A stretch of DNA of 64,000 bases. Source: a virus. Where the stretch lies: IMG/VR virus record IMGVR_UViG_3300037042_007110, positions 1 through 64,000 of that record. One strand, 5' to 3'. A program made the position numbers and the translations under genes. A model generated the notes under the pieces. That model was not told the origin of the DNA, searched no databases, and saw nothing but the letters and a program-made list of their open reading frames with translations. Every line of letters begins with the position of its first letter. The first letter of the stretch is position 1. This document shows, piece after piece, positions 1 through 7,604 of the stretch.

Positions 1-2
1 CC

Positions 3-2243
3 ATGAGCAAGGAGCTGCTCGCGAGCAAGGTCATCATCGTCGAGGAAGAAGCTCGCGTTCCTCAGATTCAGGGCGTCCCGACGAACGTCCTCGGGATGGT
101 CGGCATCACCGAGCGCGGGCCGGTCGGCGAGCGCGTGCGAAGCACGAGCTTCAACGAGTGGTTCGACGTGTTCGGTGGCGCCATCGCCAACGGCGATGCC
201 TACCACTCCGTCCAGGGGTTCTACCTGAACGGAGGGCAGGTGCTCGACTTCGTGCGGACCGTCCACTACACGGACATCAACACCCCAGCGAGCAAGACCT
301 CGGCGGCCGGCGAGGAGACGATCCAGACAGCGGCCGGGGCTCCGACGCAGGGAACCGTGCTGGGAACGGTCGTCGGCCCGTTCGACCTGGCGCCGGGCGA
401 CACGTTGCTCGTGTCCGTGGACGGAGCCGGGCCGCTGACCGCCACGTTCAACGCCACGCAGGCGAGCGTGACCGGGGCGTCAACGCAACCGTTCGCGCTG
501 GTCGACGGACAGGCGCTCACCTTCCGCGTCGACAGCGGGGCGATCAGGACGGCCATCTTCAACACGGCCGAGTTCGTCAACATCGCGGCGGCCACGGCAG
601 CCGAGGTCGCTGCGGTCATCAACGCGGAGTGCACGGGCGTCGAGGTCACAGCGGTCGCCGGAGCGGTCGTCATCAAGAGCGACACCTACGGCACCGACTC
701 CGACCTCGACACGTTTGGCGGGACGGCCTGCGCGGCGCTCGGCTTCACCGGCCTGTCGGCCACCGGCACGGGCAACGTCGCCGACATCAACGCGGTGGCC
801 GTCGCCGAGGTGAAGACAATCGTCGAGGCTGCGGTGGTCGGCGTCACCGTCACGAACGACGGCGGGGCGGCGCGCATCACGCGGAACACGGCAGGTGCTT
901 CGTTCTCCGTCGCCGTGACCGCGGCGTCCACGGCGGACGACGAGCTCGGGCTCGACAACGCCACCCACTCGGGCACGAGCGGGGCTGCTCAGGACACGCT
1001 GACCGTGACCGGGAAGTACGACGGCACGTACACGGACGACCTCTCGGTCGTCATCGCGGCGGCGACGAGCGGCGTGGTGTCGGAGTTCAACCTGAAGCTC
1101 CTCGACGCCGGGGTCGTCGTGGAGGTCTGGCCGAACCTGACGATGGACACGGCCGGAGAGCGGTACGTCGAGACGTTGCTCAACAACGTGAACACGGGCA
1201 GCCTGCTCCTCGCCGTCACCGACGAGAGCGCGGGCGGTACCCCGACCGAGCGGCGGCCGGCGAACGGCACGTACTCCAGCCTCGTCGGTGGGAACGATGG
1301 CCTGGTCGGGCTCGTGGACAACGACTTCATCGGGTCGAGCGCCGGGCCGACCGGGCTGCGCGTGCTCGACCAGTCGTTGGACCTCGCGCTGCTCGCGATC
1401 CCGGACCAGCCCACCTCCGCCGTCCACAACGCCATGGTCACGTACTGCGAGGACACGCGGGACGGCCAGGCGTTCGCCATCATCGACCCGCCGGCAGGGC
1501 TGGACAGGGACGAGATCGTCGACTACGTCGAGGTCACGGCCGGGCTGCTCAACCTGACGGAGTACGCGGCCATCTACTGGCCGCAGATCAAGGTCGTCAA
1601 CCCGAGCGTGCCCGTCTTCGGCGACGTGGACAGCATCGTGGTCCCGCCTTCCGGGCACATCGCGGGCGTCTTCGCCCGGACCGACGGCAGCCGCCCGGGC
1701 GGCATCTACCAGCCGCCGGCTGGCGTCGAACGCGGAGTTCTGCGCGGGGTCGTCGGGTTCGAGACGGACACCGTGAAGCAGGAGGCGGTGCGGGACATCG
1801 TGTACCCGAAGCGCATCAACCCGCTCACGACGGGACCCGGCCTGCCCCTCTTCATCGACGGCACGAAGACGCTGCGCGGGGACAGCAACTTCCCGAGCGT
1901 CGCCGAGCGGCGAGGCGTCATCTACATCCAGCAGTCCCTGAAGGGCGGGCTCCAGTTCGCGCGCCACTCCAACAACACGGCGGAGCTTCGTCGTCGCGTG
2001 GACCGCGCCATCACGGCGTTCCTGCTCATTCAGTTCAAGCAGGGCGCGTTCCGAGGCGCGACCCCGGCGACGTCCTTCTTCGTGGACGTGGGCGACGGCA
2101 TCAACCCGCCGAGCGAGCAGTTTGCGCGCAAGCTGCACGCGCGGATCGGGTTGGCCACGAACAAGCCCGTGGACTTCGTCATCCTTCGGTTCTCCCAGGA
2201 CACCCGGGAGCTGGAGACGGAGCTGCAGGCGGCGGGCGCGTAG
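3..2243 (+). CDS. Contractile tail sheath protein with a large inserted domain
   Basis: Tail sheath subunit, 746 aa, which polymerises around the tail tube and contracts to drive the tube into the cell. The C-terminal third (about residues 590-746) carries the conserved sheath core: DIVYPKRINPL, FIDGTKTL, GVIYIQQSLKGGLQF and a closing RIGLATNKPVDFVILRF strand. Common sheaths are roughly 400-660 aa. The excess length comes from residues about 160-325, where two diverged copies of a beta domain appear (first copy PFALVDGQALTF at about 163-174); the same domain is also found in the gpI-like protein at 18462. The start at base 3 leaves too little upstream sequence to judge its ribosome site, so the true start could lie outside the window. 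The tube gene follows after 17 bases. Confidence 0.93.
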   Translation: MSKELLASKVIIVEEEARVPQIQGVPTNVLGMVGITERGPVGERVRSTSFNEWFDVFGGAIANGDAYHSVQGFYLNGGQVLDFVRTVHYTDINTPASKTSAAGEETIQTAAGAPTQGTVLGTVVGPFDLAPGDTLLVSVDGAGPLTATFNATQASVTGASTQPFALVDGQALTFRVDSGAIRTAIFNTAEFVNIAAATAAEVAAVINAECTGVEVTAVAGAVVIKSDTYGTDSDLDTFGGTACAALGFTGLSATGTGNVADINAVAVAEVKTIVEAAVVGVTVTNDGGAARITRNTAGASFSVAVTAASTADDELGLDNATHSGTSGAAQDTLTVTGKYDGTYTDDLSVVIAAATSGVVSEFNLKLLDAGVVVEVWPNLTMDTAGERYVETLLNNVNTGSLLLAVTDESAGGTPTERRPANGTYSSLVGGNDGLVGLVDNDFIGSSAGPTGLRVLDQSLDLALLAIPDQPTSAVHNAMVTYCEDTRDGQAFAIIDPPAGLDRDEIVDYVEVTAGLLNLTEYAAIYWPQIKVVNPSVPVFGDVDSIVVPPSGHIAGVFARTDGSRPGGIYQPPAGVERGVLRGVVGFETDTVKQEAVRDIVYPKRINPLTTGPGLPLFIDGTKTLRGDSNFPSVAERRGVIYIQQSLKGGLQFARHSNNTAELRRRVDRAITAFLLIQFKQGAFRGATPATSFFVDVGDGINPPSEQFARKLHARIGLATNKPVDFVILRFSQDTRELETELQAAGA

Positions 2244-2260
2244 CTCGAGGAGGCTGAACT

Positions 2261-2737
2261 ATGGCAGCGATCCCAGGGATCATCGGCACGCCCCGTTCCT
2301 TCCACAAGCGGTTCAAGTTCCGCGTGGAGGTGGACGGGCTCGGGAGCGCAGCGTTCCGCACGTGCAGCGATATCGCGATCGAGCTGGCGACGGTCGAACA
2401 CCGCGAGGGCGGCGTGCTCATCCCCGACAAGTCGCCGGGGCTGGCGACCGTCGATGACGTGACGCTGGAACGCGGCGCGACGATGGACCGCGACCTGTAC
2501 GACTGGCTGCTCCAGGTGGCCAACATCGCGGCGAACGGCGGGGAGGTCGACGCCCGCTACAAGCGGATGATCGACGTGGTCCAGTACGACCGGGACAACA
2601 CCGTCCTCCGGCGCTGGCGTCTGCACAACGCATGGATCAAACGGTTCGTCGCGGGCGCGTGGGATAACGAGGCGGACGAGAACGTCATCGAAACCTGCGT
2701 GCTGGTCTACGACTTCCCGGAGCTCATCCAGGCGTAG
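2261..2737 (+). CDS. Tail tube protein (gp19 / TIGR02241-like)
   Basis: Inner tail tube subunit of 158 aa, the usual size for this family. Visible family features are the N-terminal FRVEVDGLG strand, the SDIAIELATVEHREGG segment, GATMDRDLYDWL in the middle and the closing VYDFPELIQA. It forms the hexameric tube inside the sheath. The gene starts at an ATG with GAGGAGG just upstream and follows the sheath directly, the normal order in myophages. Confidence 0.92.
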   Translation: MAAIPGIIGTPRSFHKRFKFRVEVDGLGSAAFRTCSDIAIELATVEHREGGVLIPDKSPGLATVDDVTLERGATMDRDLYDWLLQVANIAANGGEVDARYKRMIDVVQYDRDNTVLRRWRLHNAWIKRFVAGAWDNEADENVIETCVLVYDFPELIQA

Positions 2738-2769
2738 GGCCGAACTTCCACCTCCAGCGTTCCCTGTGC

Positions 2770-2775
2770 TACCCT
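2770..2775 (+). promoter_or_regulatory. Putative -10 box TACCCT
   Basis: TACCCT followed by CGG, 43 bases before the chaperone start. It matches the TANNCT pattern seen before several other genes in the window. No convincing -35 is visible, so this rests on recurrence. Confidence 0.4.
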
Positions 2776-2777
2776 CG

Positions 2778-2802
2778 GCTGCGCGGGTAGAGCCCGCGTA
2801 GC
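2778..2802 (+). promoter_or_regulatory. 5' leader hairpin
   Basis: A 10-base-pair stem (GCTGCGCGGG with CCCGCGTAGC, one G-U pair) and a 5-base loop. It sits between the putative -10 box and the AAGGGGAAGG ribosome site of the chaperone gene. No T-tract follows, so it is more likely an mRNA leader structure than a terminator. Confidence 0.45.
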
Positions 2803-2817
2803 AAGGGGAAGGACACG

Positions 2818-3615
2818 ATGGAACGACTCTGCGAATGCCCGTCCGGGCTCTCCGGCCGGGTCACACACCTTCGCGCCGAGGACGCCGGAGTTCTTGCCGA
2901 TGGTCGGGCGGTCAGGAGCGGCCGTGCCGCCGACCGCATCCTTCAACGGTGCTGGACCGAGACGAGCGAGGCCGGTCCCTACCACTTCGCCGCGACCGGC
3001 CCGGAATGGTCGAACGTCCTGGTCTGCGACCGCATCTGGGCGCTGCTCATGATCCGCATCGCCACCTACGGCGAGACGGAGGAGCTGGAGCTTCGGTGCC
3101 CGGAGTGCGGCCACCGCTTCGTGTGGGACTTGCCGCTGCTCGAGCTGCCTTTCCGCCGGCTTCCCGACACGAGCCGGGCTGCCATCGCCGCCGGGAGGAA
3201 CCGATTCGAGTGTGTGCTCCCCGGCGGCACGGTAGTCGGGTTCAAGCTGGCGAACGGGGCTGACCAGGTGAAGGCCGTCAAGGAGGTCAGGCTGGGAGAG
3301 GGCGACCTGGTCGTCGCCATGCTCCGCCAGCGCGTCCTCGACGTGTCCGGGGTCGACCCGAAGGCGCTCGGTGCGTGGTTCTCGGACATGAGCATGGGCG
3401 ACGTCCAGACGCTCGTGGACGCGATGGACGCTCACGACGGCGGGATCGACACCGGCTTCGACGTTTACTGCCCAAGCTGCACAGTCGAGTGGGAGGTCGA
3501 CCTCCCTTTGGACCTCTCGCGGATGTTCGCTCCCAAGAAGGCGACTCCGCGGCGGAGGAAGCGGATGGAGTCCGGGACGGGCGGGCGGGCGGCCGTGGAG
3601 AAGGCGAAGTCGTAG
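2818..3615 (+). CDS. Tail assembly chaperone, short form; zinc-ribbon protein resembling T4 gp26-type baseplate proteins
   Basis: 265 aa. Two Cys pairs are visible: CPECGH near residue 97 and CPSC near residue 222, suggesting a zinc-binding fold like the T4 gp26-type baseplate/hub assembly proteins. Its place between tail tube and tape measure is where phages encode the frameshifted tail assembly chaperones (lambda gpG/gpGT, P2 gpE/E'). It starts at ATG with AAGGGGAAGG 5 bases upstream. The C-terminus is basic (PRRRKRMESG). A canonical slippery heptamer at 3504-3510 allows a -1 shift into the next frame. Chaperone identity is inferred mainly from synteny. Confidence 0.7.
   Translation: MERLCECPSGLSGRVTHLRAEDAGVLADGRAVRSGRAADRILQRCWTETSEAGPYHFAATGPEWSNVLVCDRIWALLMIRIATYGETEELELRCPECGHRFVWDLPLLELPFRRLPDTSRAAIAAGRNRFECVLPGGTVVGFKLANGADQVKAVKEVRLGEGDLVVAMLRQRVLDVSGVDPKALGAWFSDMSMGDVQTLVDAMDAHDGGIDTGFDVYCPSCTVEWEVDLPLDLSRMFAPKKATPRRRKRMESGTGGRAAVEKAKS
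3504..3510 (+). promoter_or_regulatory. Probable -1 ribosomal frameshift site C CCT TTG
   Basis: The heptamer fits X XXY YYZ in the frame of the chaperone gene. Slipping back one base re-reads CCT/TTG as CCC/TTT and enters the frame that stays open to 3845. No start codon exists in that frame between 3510 and the conserved-looking segment at about 3615-3845. Confidence 0.65.
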
Positions 3616-3845
3616 CGGCTGCGCCCGGGGTCTTCTGGGGTCTGTTCCCGCTCATCACGGAGGAGGAGCTGCGCGCCCTGTGTCGGGCGCTCTGCTACCA
3701 CCCGGATGGCGGCGGCGGCTTCATGTTCACCCATGCCGACTTCCTGCGGATGGGGATGGGCGAGGCGATCTCCCACGTCGAGTGGCTGGAAGAACAGCGA
3801 GCAGCCGAGCGCCGGGCTGTGGAGCGGGCATCCAAGAAGCGGTAG
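3504..3845 (+). CDS. Tail assembly chaperone, -1 frameshift extension (GT-type)
   Basis: This segment would be appended to the first 231 residues of the protein starting at 2818, giving about 342 aa. The new frame reads an acidic linker (SQEGDSAAEEADG), then FWGLFPLITEEELRALCRAL, DFLRMGMGEAISHVEW and a charged helix EEQRAAERRAVERASKKR. The last parts look like genuine protein rather than shadow coding. The frame has no ATG, GTG or TTG that would start it independently near its beginning, and it ends 182 bases before the tape measure gene. Lambda gpGT, P2 gpE' and many other phages make such a product at low frequency to bind the tape measure. Confidence 0.65.
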   Translation, partial: PFGPLADVRSQEGDSAAEEADGVRDGRAGGRGEGEVVAAAPGVFWGLFPLITEEELRALCRALCYHPDGGGGFMFTHADFLRMGMGEAISHVEWLEEQRAAERRAVERASKKR

Positions 3846-3848
3846 ACT
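3843..3848 (+). promoter_or_regulatory. Putative -10 box TAGACT
   Basis: TAGACT overlaps the stop codon of the frameshift product, preceded by GCGG. A nearly identical GCGGTAGACTG occurs at 10351-10360, before another gene. It could drive transcription of the tape measure gene 180 bases downstream. Confidence 0.35.
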
Positions 3849-3976
3849 GACCAGGTGACGTACCCTGGGCAGACGTTCGAGCCACTGACCGAGCGCCGGG
3901 GCGGGGCGACGTCAGCCTTCGTGCGCAGCGGGCCGGAGGCTGGCCCTCGGGCCGGTGGGCCGTCCCTGGAAAGCGA

Positions 3977-3999
3977 GCCTCTGGCGACGCGCCAGAGGC
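3977..3999 (+). promoter_or_regulatory. Hairpin upstream of tape measure gene
   Basis: Perfect 10-base-pair inverted repeat GCCTCTGGCG / CGCCAGAGGC with loop ACG, 28 bases before the tape measure start. It has no T-tract. It may stabilise or attenuate the transcript, or protect processed mRNA. The rest of the 182-base gap (3846-4027) contains no convincing gene. Confidence 0.45.
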
Positions 4000-4027
4000 C
4001 AAGGCGGGCCGGGCGTGAGGAGAGGCC

Positions 4028-6685
4028 ATGCTGAACAACCTCGGACTCGGCTTCATCTTCACCGCACGCGACCAAGCGTCGGCGACCATGGCCAGGGTTG
4101 GCACCGCGTTCGACCGGCAGGCTGCTCGGGCGCGGATGGCGAGCCGGGTCATGCAGGTGGGGATGGTCGCCGTCGGCGCCAGCACTGCGACGATGGTGTC
4201 CGGGCTCGGGCTGCTCCGCGGTGCTTGGGACATGGCGCAGTCCAGTGCCGCCTTCTCACAGGGCATCTCGCGCGTCGCCGGCGCGTCGAATGCAACGGCC
4301 GAAGAACTCGCTCAGCTACGGAACCGCGCAATCGAGGCGGGTATCGCCACGCAGTTCACCCCGGACCAGGCAGTCGAAGGTCTGTTCAACCTGGCCACCC
4401 TCGGCTACACGGCACAGGAGTCGATGAGCGCGCTCGGCGGAGCGCTCGACCTAGCGGCCGGCGGGGCGATCTCCGTCGAAGAAGCGTCCGGCACGCTCGG
4501 AGCAGCGATGCGCGTCTTCTCGCTCGATGCCTCCGAAGCCGCGTCGGTCACCGACAGGTTGCTGGCCATCTCGAACTCCACCGCACTTCAGGCGTCCGAC
4601 CTCGGACTCGCTCTCGGCAACATCTCCCGCGGCGCCGGGCTCGCACACCAGAGCCTCAACGAGATGCTCCCGGCCATCGGACTCGTGCGGAACACGGGCG
4701 TCGAGGCCTCCGTCGCGTCGTCGTCGGTGTCCGCTGCTCTCACGGAGATGGCGAACAACCGAGAGGCGTTCCAGGAGCTGGGCGTCAGCGTGACCGACGC
4801 ACAGGGGCGCTTCCGTCCGTTCCTCGACATCGTCATGGAAACGCAGACGGCGCTCGGAACGCGGTACACGTCGGAGGCGGAGCGCGCGTCGGCGGCGACG
4901 GAGCTGTTCGGGAGGTACGGCACGACCGCCTTCCAGGGCATCTCGACGCAGCTGGCGGCCGGCATCCGAGACTCGACCGGGGCCATTCGCCGCAACGGCG
5001 AAGCCGTGACCATGCTGCGCCAGCAGATGGAGAACGCAGCCGGGGCGGCGGGCCAGTTTCGGGACAGGATGCTCAACACGTTCGCCGGTCAGAACACGTT
5101 GCTCCGTGGGTCCATGGCCACCCTCGCCGTGGTCATGGGCGAGCCGCTCGCCCGGGTCTTCTCTCCGCTCGTCTCGCTGGTGGTCGCGTTCGTCAACGCA
5201 TGGATCATGGTCTTCAACACGATGCCCGACGCCGTGAAGACCGGTGTGGCTACGATGATCGTCGCGTTCGGCGGGCTCCTGACGGGCGGCGGAGCGATTG
5301 CCACGCTCGGGCTGCTCATCGCGTTGGTCATCCCGTTCATCGAAACGCTCGCGGGCGTCATTGGCGTCCTCGTCGCCGTCATGGCACCGATGATCGCCGG
5401 GGCGCTTGCCGCCACCGCCGCCTTCTACGGGCTGTTCCAGCTGTTCCAACGGAACATCGGGAACATCCGCGCCGTCTGGACCGACTTCGTTCGCCAGGTC
5501 TCTCTCGGCATCGACGGACTCCGGATGCTGTTCACCCGCGGCGGGCTCACGGAAGCGATGGACAGGTCGCTGGACGCAAGCCCGACGCTGCGGAAGCTCA
5601 TCATCTGGCTCTACCGCATCGGCCATCGCGTGCAGCAGTTCACGGTCGGCTTTCGCACGGGCATCACCGAGGGGTTCGTCCGGGCACGCCCGGCCATCAA
5701 CGCGCTCGTCGAAGCCTTCCGTACGCTGGGGCGAATGCTCATGGGAGCAGCGGAACCCTTGGGCAAGCTCGCGCGCACGCCGAGCCGCAGCTTCCGTGAC
5801 ATGGGGGACTCCATTGGCAGGTGGGTCGTGCGTCCTCTGGTCGTCCTCATCGATGTGGTCCGCGGCGTCGTTCAGTTCTTCCAGGGGTTGCTTCACTACG
5901 GACGGATCGCGGCGGCCGTCCTTGCCCCGGTGTGGTACGACCTCGTCAACGCCTTCCGAGAGCTCGGCAACGCGCTCACCACGGCGCTCGGGCTCGCGGA
6001 GCAGGCGGGTACCGCCGGGCGAACTGGCGTCTCGCCTTGGCGCGAGTTCGCGATGATCGTCGTTCCGCTCATCGCGACCGGCCTGCGGATCGCGCTTGGA
6101 TGGATCATTGCCTTCGTCCACGCCATTACCTGGTGCATCCAGCTGTTCAACGAGCTGAACGCGGGATGGGACCGGATGATGTTCGTGATCCAGAACCCGG
6201 CGCTCATCTTCGTCGCCTCGTGGAACTGGGCGCGCGGGCAGTTCTTCAACATGCTCAACGCGATGATCGCCGGCGTCAATTCGTTGGTCCAAGCCCTTCC
6301 GCCGTTCATGCGGAACGGACTCGGAATCACGACGATTCCGTCCATCCCGACACCGCAGGTGGTGGGCCAGGCGCAGTCGCAGGCATCCAGGCAGGCGAAG
6401 GCCACCGCGCCGCGAGCAGCAGAGCCGGCCCCGACGGCGATGGCGACCATCAGCGCCAGCCCGGAAGCGCGTGGCGGACAGAACGCCATGCTCCAAGCTG
6501 CACAGGCGATGCAATCCCAGAACGCAGCCTTCCTCGGCGCACTACGCCAGCGGGACCAGACGGAGGGGAACCGCCCGATCCAGCTCATCGTGGACGGGGA
6601 GGTGCTGGCACGGGCGACGGCACGAGCCGCCCGCGGCGGAGCAGCAGCAGCCGGTGCCCCGACGCCGGGGTTCGCGGAGGACTGA
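4028..6685 (+). CDS. Tail tape measure protein
   Basis: 885 aa. It sets tail length and is threaded through the tube. It belongs to the TIGR01760-type tape measure family: the N-terminal half contains a helical region with FNLATLGYTAQES, SALGGALDLAAGGAISVEEA and SRGAGLAHQSLNEMLPAIG, and the typical FGRYGTTAFQGIS. A hydrophobic stretch at about residues 370-480 (VVMGEPLARVFSPLVSLVVA, then LIALVIPFIETLAGVIGVLV) probably inserts in the membrane during DNA delivery. The C-terminus is Ala/Gln-rich. The start has GAGGAGAGG upstream. A length of 885 aa suggests a tail of roughly 130 nm by the usual 1.5 angstrom per residue rule (inference). Confidence 0.92.
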   Translation: MLNNLGLGFIFTARDQASATMARVGTAFDRQAARARMASRVMQVGMVAVGASTATMVSGLGLLRGAWDMAQSSAAFSQGISRVAGASNATAEELAQLRNRAIEAGIATQFTPDQAVEGLFNLATLGYTAQESMSALGGALDLAAGGAISVEEASGTLGAAMRVFSLDASEAASVTDRLLAISNSTALQASDLGLALGNISRGAGLAHQSLNEMLPAIGLVRNTGVEASVASSSVSAALTEMANNREAFQELGVSVTDAQGRFRPFLDIVMETQTALGTRYTSEAERASAATELFGRYGTTAFQGISTQLAAGIRDSTGAIRRNGEAVTMLRQQMENAAGAAGQFRDRMLNTFAGQNTLLRGSMATLAVVMGEPLARVFSPLVSLVVAFVNAWIMVFNTMPDAVKTGVATMIVAFGGLLTGGGAIATLGLLIALVIPFIETLAGVIGVLVAVMAPMIAGALAATAAFYGLFQLFQRNIGNIRAVWTDFVRQVSLGIDGLRMLFTRGGLTEAMDRSLDASPTLRKLIIWLYRIGHRVQQFTVGFRTGITEGFVRARPAINALVEAFRTLGRMLMGAAEPLGKLARTPSRSFRDMGDSIGRWVVRPLVVLIDVVRGVVQFFQGLLHYGRIAAAVLAPVWYDLVNAFRELGNALTTALGLAEQAGTAGRTGVSPWREFAMIVVPLIATGLRIALGWIIAFVHAITWCIQLFNELNAGWDRMMFVIQNPALIFVASWNWARGQFFNMLNAMIAGVNSLVQALPPFMRNGLGITTIPSIPTPQVVGQAQSQASRQAKATAPRAAEPAPTAMATISASPEARGGQNAMLQAAQAMQSQNAAFLGALRQRDQTEGNRPIQLIVDGEVLARATARAARGGAAAAGAPTPGFAED

Positions 6686-6686
6686 C

Positions 6687-7253
6687 ATGTCGACCGTCGA
6701 CAGATGGGTGCCCCCGAAGGTGACGCTGACGAACCTGTCCACGGGCGTCACGTTGGAGGCGCAGTTCAATCCGGACGCGCTCGAGGAGACGGTCAGCGCG
6801 AACTACGCGAAGCAGACCGTCCCCGGGCTGTCGCACGAGGTCCTCCAGTTCAGCAACACGACGAACGAGGCATTCCCCCTGAACTTGTTCTGGCGTGCCG
6901 AGAGCCGGGGGGACGTCGAGACGCTTCAGCGCGCTCGGCGGTTCCTCAAGAGCCTCCTGTACCCAAAGTCCGGAGCCGAGGACATGGCCAGTGGCGGGCC
7001 GCCCAGGGTGCTGGTCGTGTGGCCAGGAATGATCGCGATGACGTGCGTCATCATGTCGGTCAAGTTCTCGCACGCCTTGTTCACGAAGTTCATGCGGTCC
7101 CGCGCCTACATGGCCACCGTACAATGCGAGGAGATTCGCGACACCCGCATCGGCAGTGACGACGTCTTCGACGACACGAGCCTTCGGCTTGGCGAGCGGC
7201 CGGACATCGGCGTTCCTCCGGACGCGCGCATTCGGCGGACGATGGAGGACTGA
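6687..7253 (+). CDS. Contractile injection system tube/baseplate adaptor (CIS tube-like)
   Basis: 188 aa. The N-terminus KVTLTNLSTGVTLEAQFNPD and the following ETVSANYAKQTVPGLSHEVLQFSNTTNE match the widespread contractile injection system tube/LysM-partner family (N-terminal domain pattern F-NP-E, then SF-G). This protein links the tail tube or tape measure to the baseplate hub. The start codon is 1 base after the tape measure stop. The next gene encodes the LysM protein that normally accompanies it. Confidence 0.75.
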   Translation: MSTVDRWVPPKVTLTNLSTGVTLEAQFNPDALEETVSANYAKQTVPGLSHEVLQFSNTTNEAFPLNLFWRAESRGDVETLQRARRFLKSLLYPKSGAEDMASGGPPRVLVVWPGMIAMTCVIMSVKFSHALFTKFMRSRAYMATVQCEEIRDTRIGSDDVFDDTSLRLGERPDIGVPPDARIRRTMED

Positions 7254-7256
7254 GCC

Positions 7257-7604
7257 ATGCCACCGCGTTTCATGTCACGCCACTCCTTCAGCGAGGCCAC
7301 GGCGCTGTCCGACCTGGACGACGACCGGCGGTTCCTCACCGACCGGGAGTGCTTCGGCTTCCGGCAGTTCTCGGACAACCGAACGCACCTCGTTCGGGCC
7401 GGGGACACGCTGCAGAGCGTTGCTGCTCGGTACTACCGAGGGCTTCCGCGCCCGAGTGGGCTGTGGTGGGTCATCGCTGACTACCAGCCCCAGCGCGTTC
7501 ACGACCCGACCTTGGAGTTGACCGAGGGGTCAGTCCTGGCCATCCCGAGCCGACGGACGGTGGAGCGAGAGGTGTTCGGTGAGAAGCGGAGGCTGACCGG
7601 ATGA
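7257..7604 (+). CDS. LysM-domain baseplate protein (gpX / gp53-like)
   Basis: 115 aa. A LysM-like motif occupies residues about 42-96: HLVRAGDTLQSVAARYYRG, then LWWVIADYQPQ and a closing LAIPS. Phages with the same gene order use such a protein in the hub to hold the tube or touch peptidoglycan. It overlaps the hub gene downstream by 4 bases (ATGA), so the two are probably translationally coupled. Confidence 0.8.
   Translation: MPPRFMSRHSFSEATALSDLDDDRRFLTDRECFGFRQFSDNRTHLVRAGDTLQSVAARYYRGLPRPSGLWWVIADYQPQRVHDPTLELTEGSVLAIPSRRTVEREVFGEKRRLTG

Noticed and set aside
480-2138. 552-aa minus-strand frame within the sheath gene
   Set aside because: Shadow frame caused by high third-position GC.
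3855-4034. 59-aa frame starting GTG (MTYPGQTFEPLTERRGG)
   Set aside because: In the same frame as the frameshift product after its TAG and overlapping the tape measure start, but without a ribosome site or recognisable features. Stop-codon readthrough cannot be excluded.
4451-6514. 687-aa minus-strand frame antisense to the tape measure
   Set aside because: Composition (RHDRGR, ERDDQRD) is that of a shadow frame; the plus strand has an intact recognised gene.
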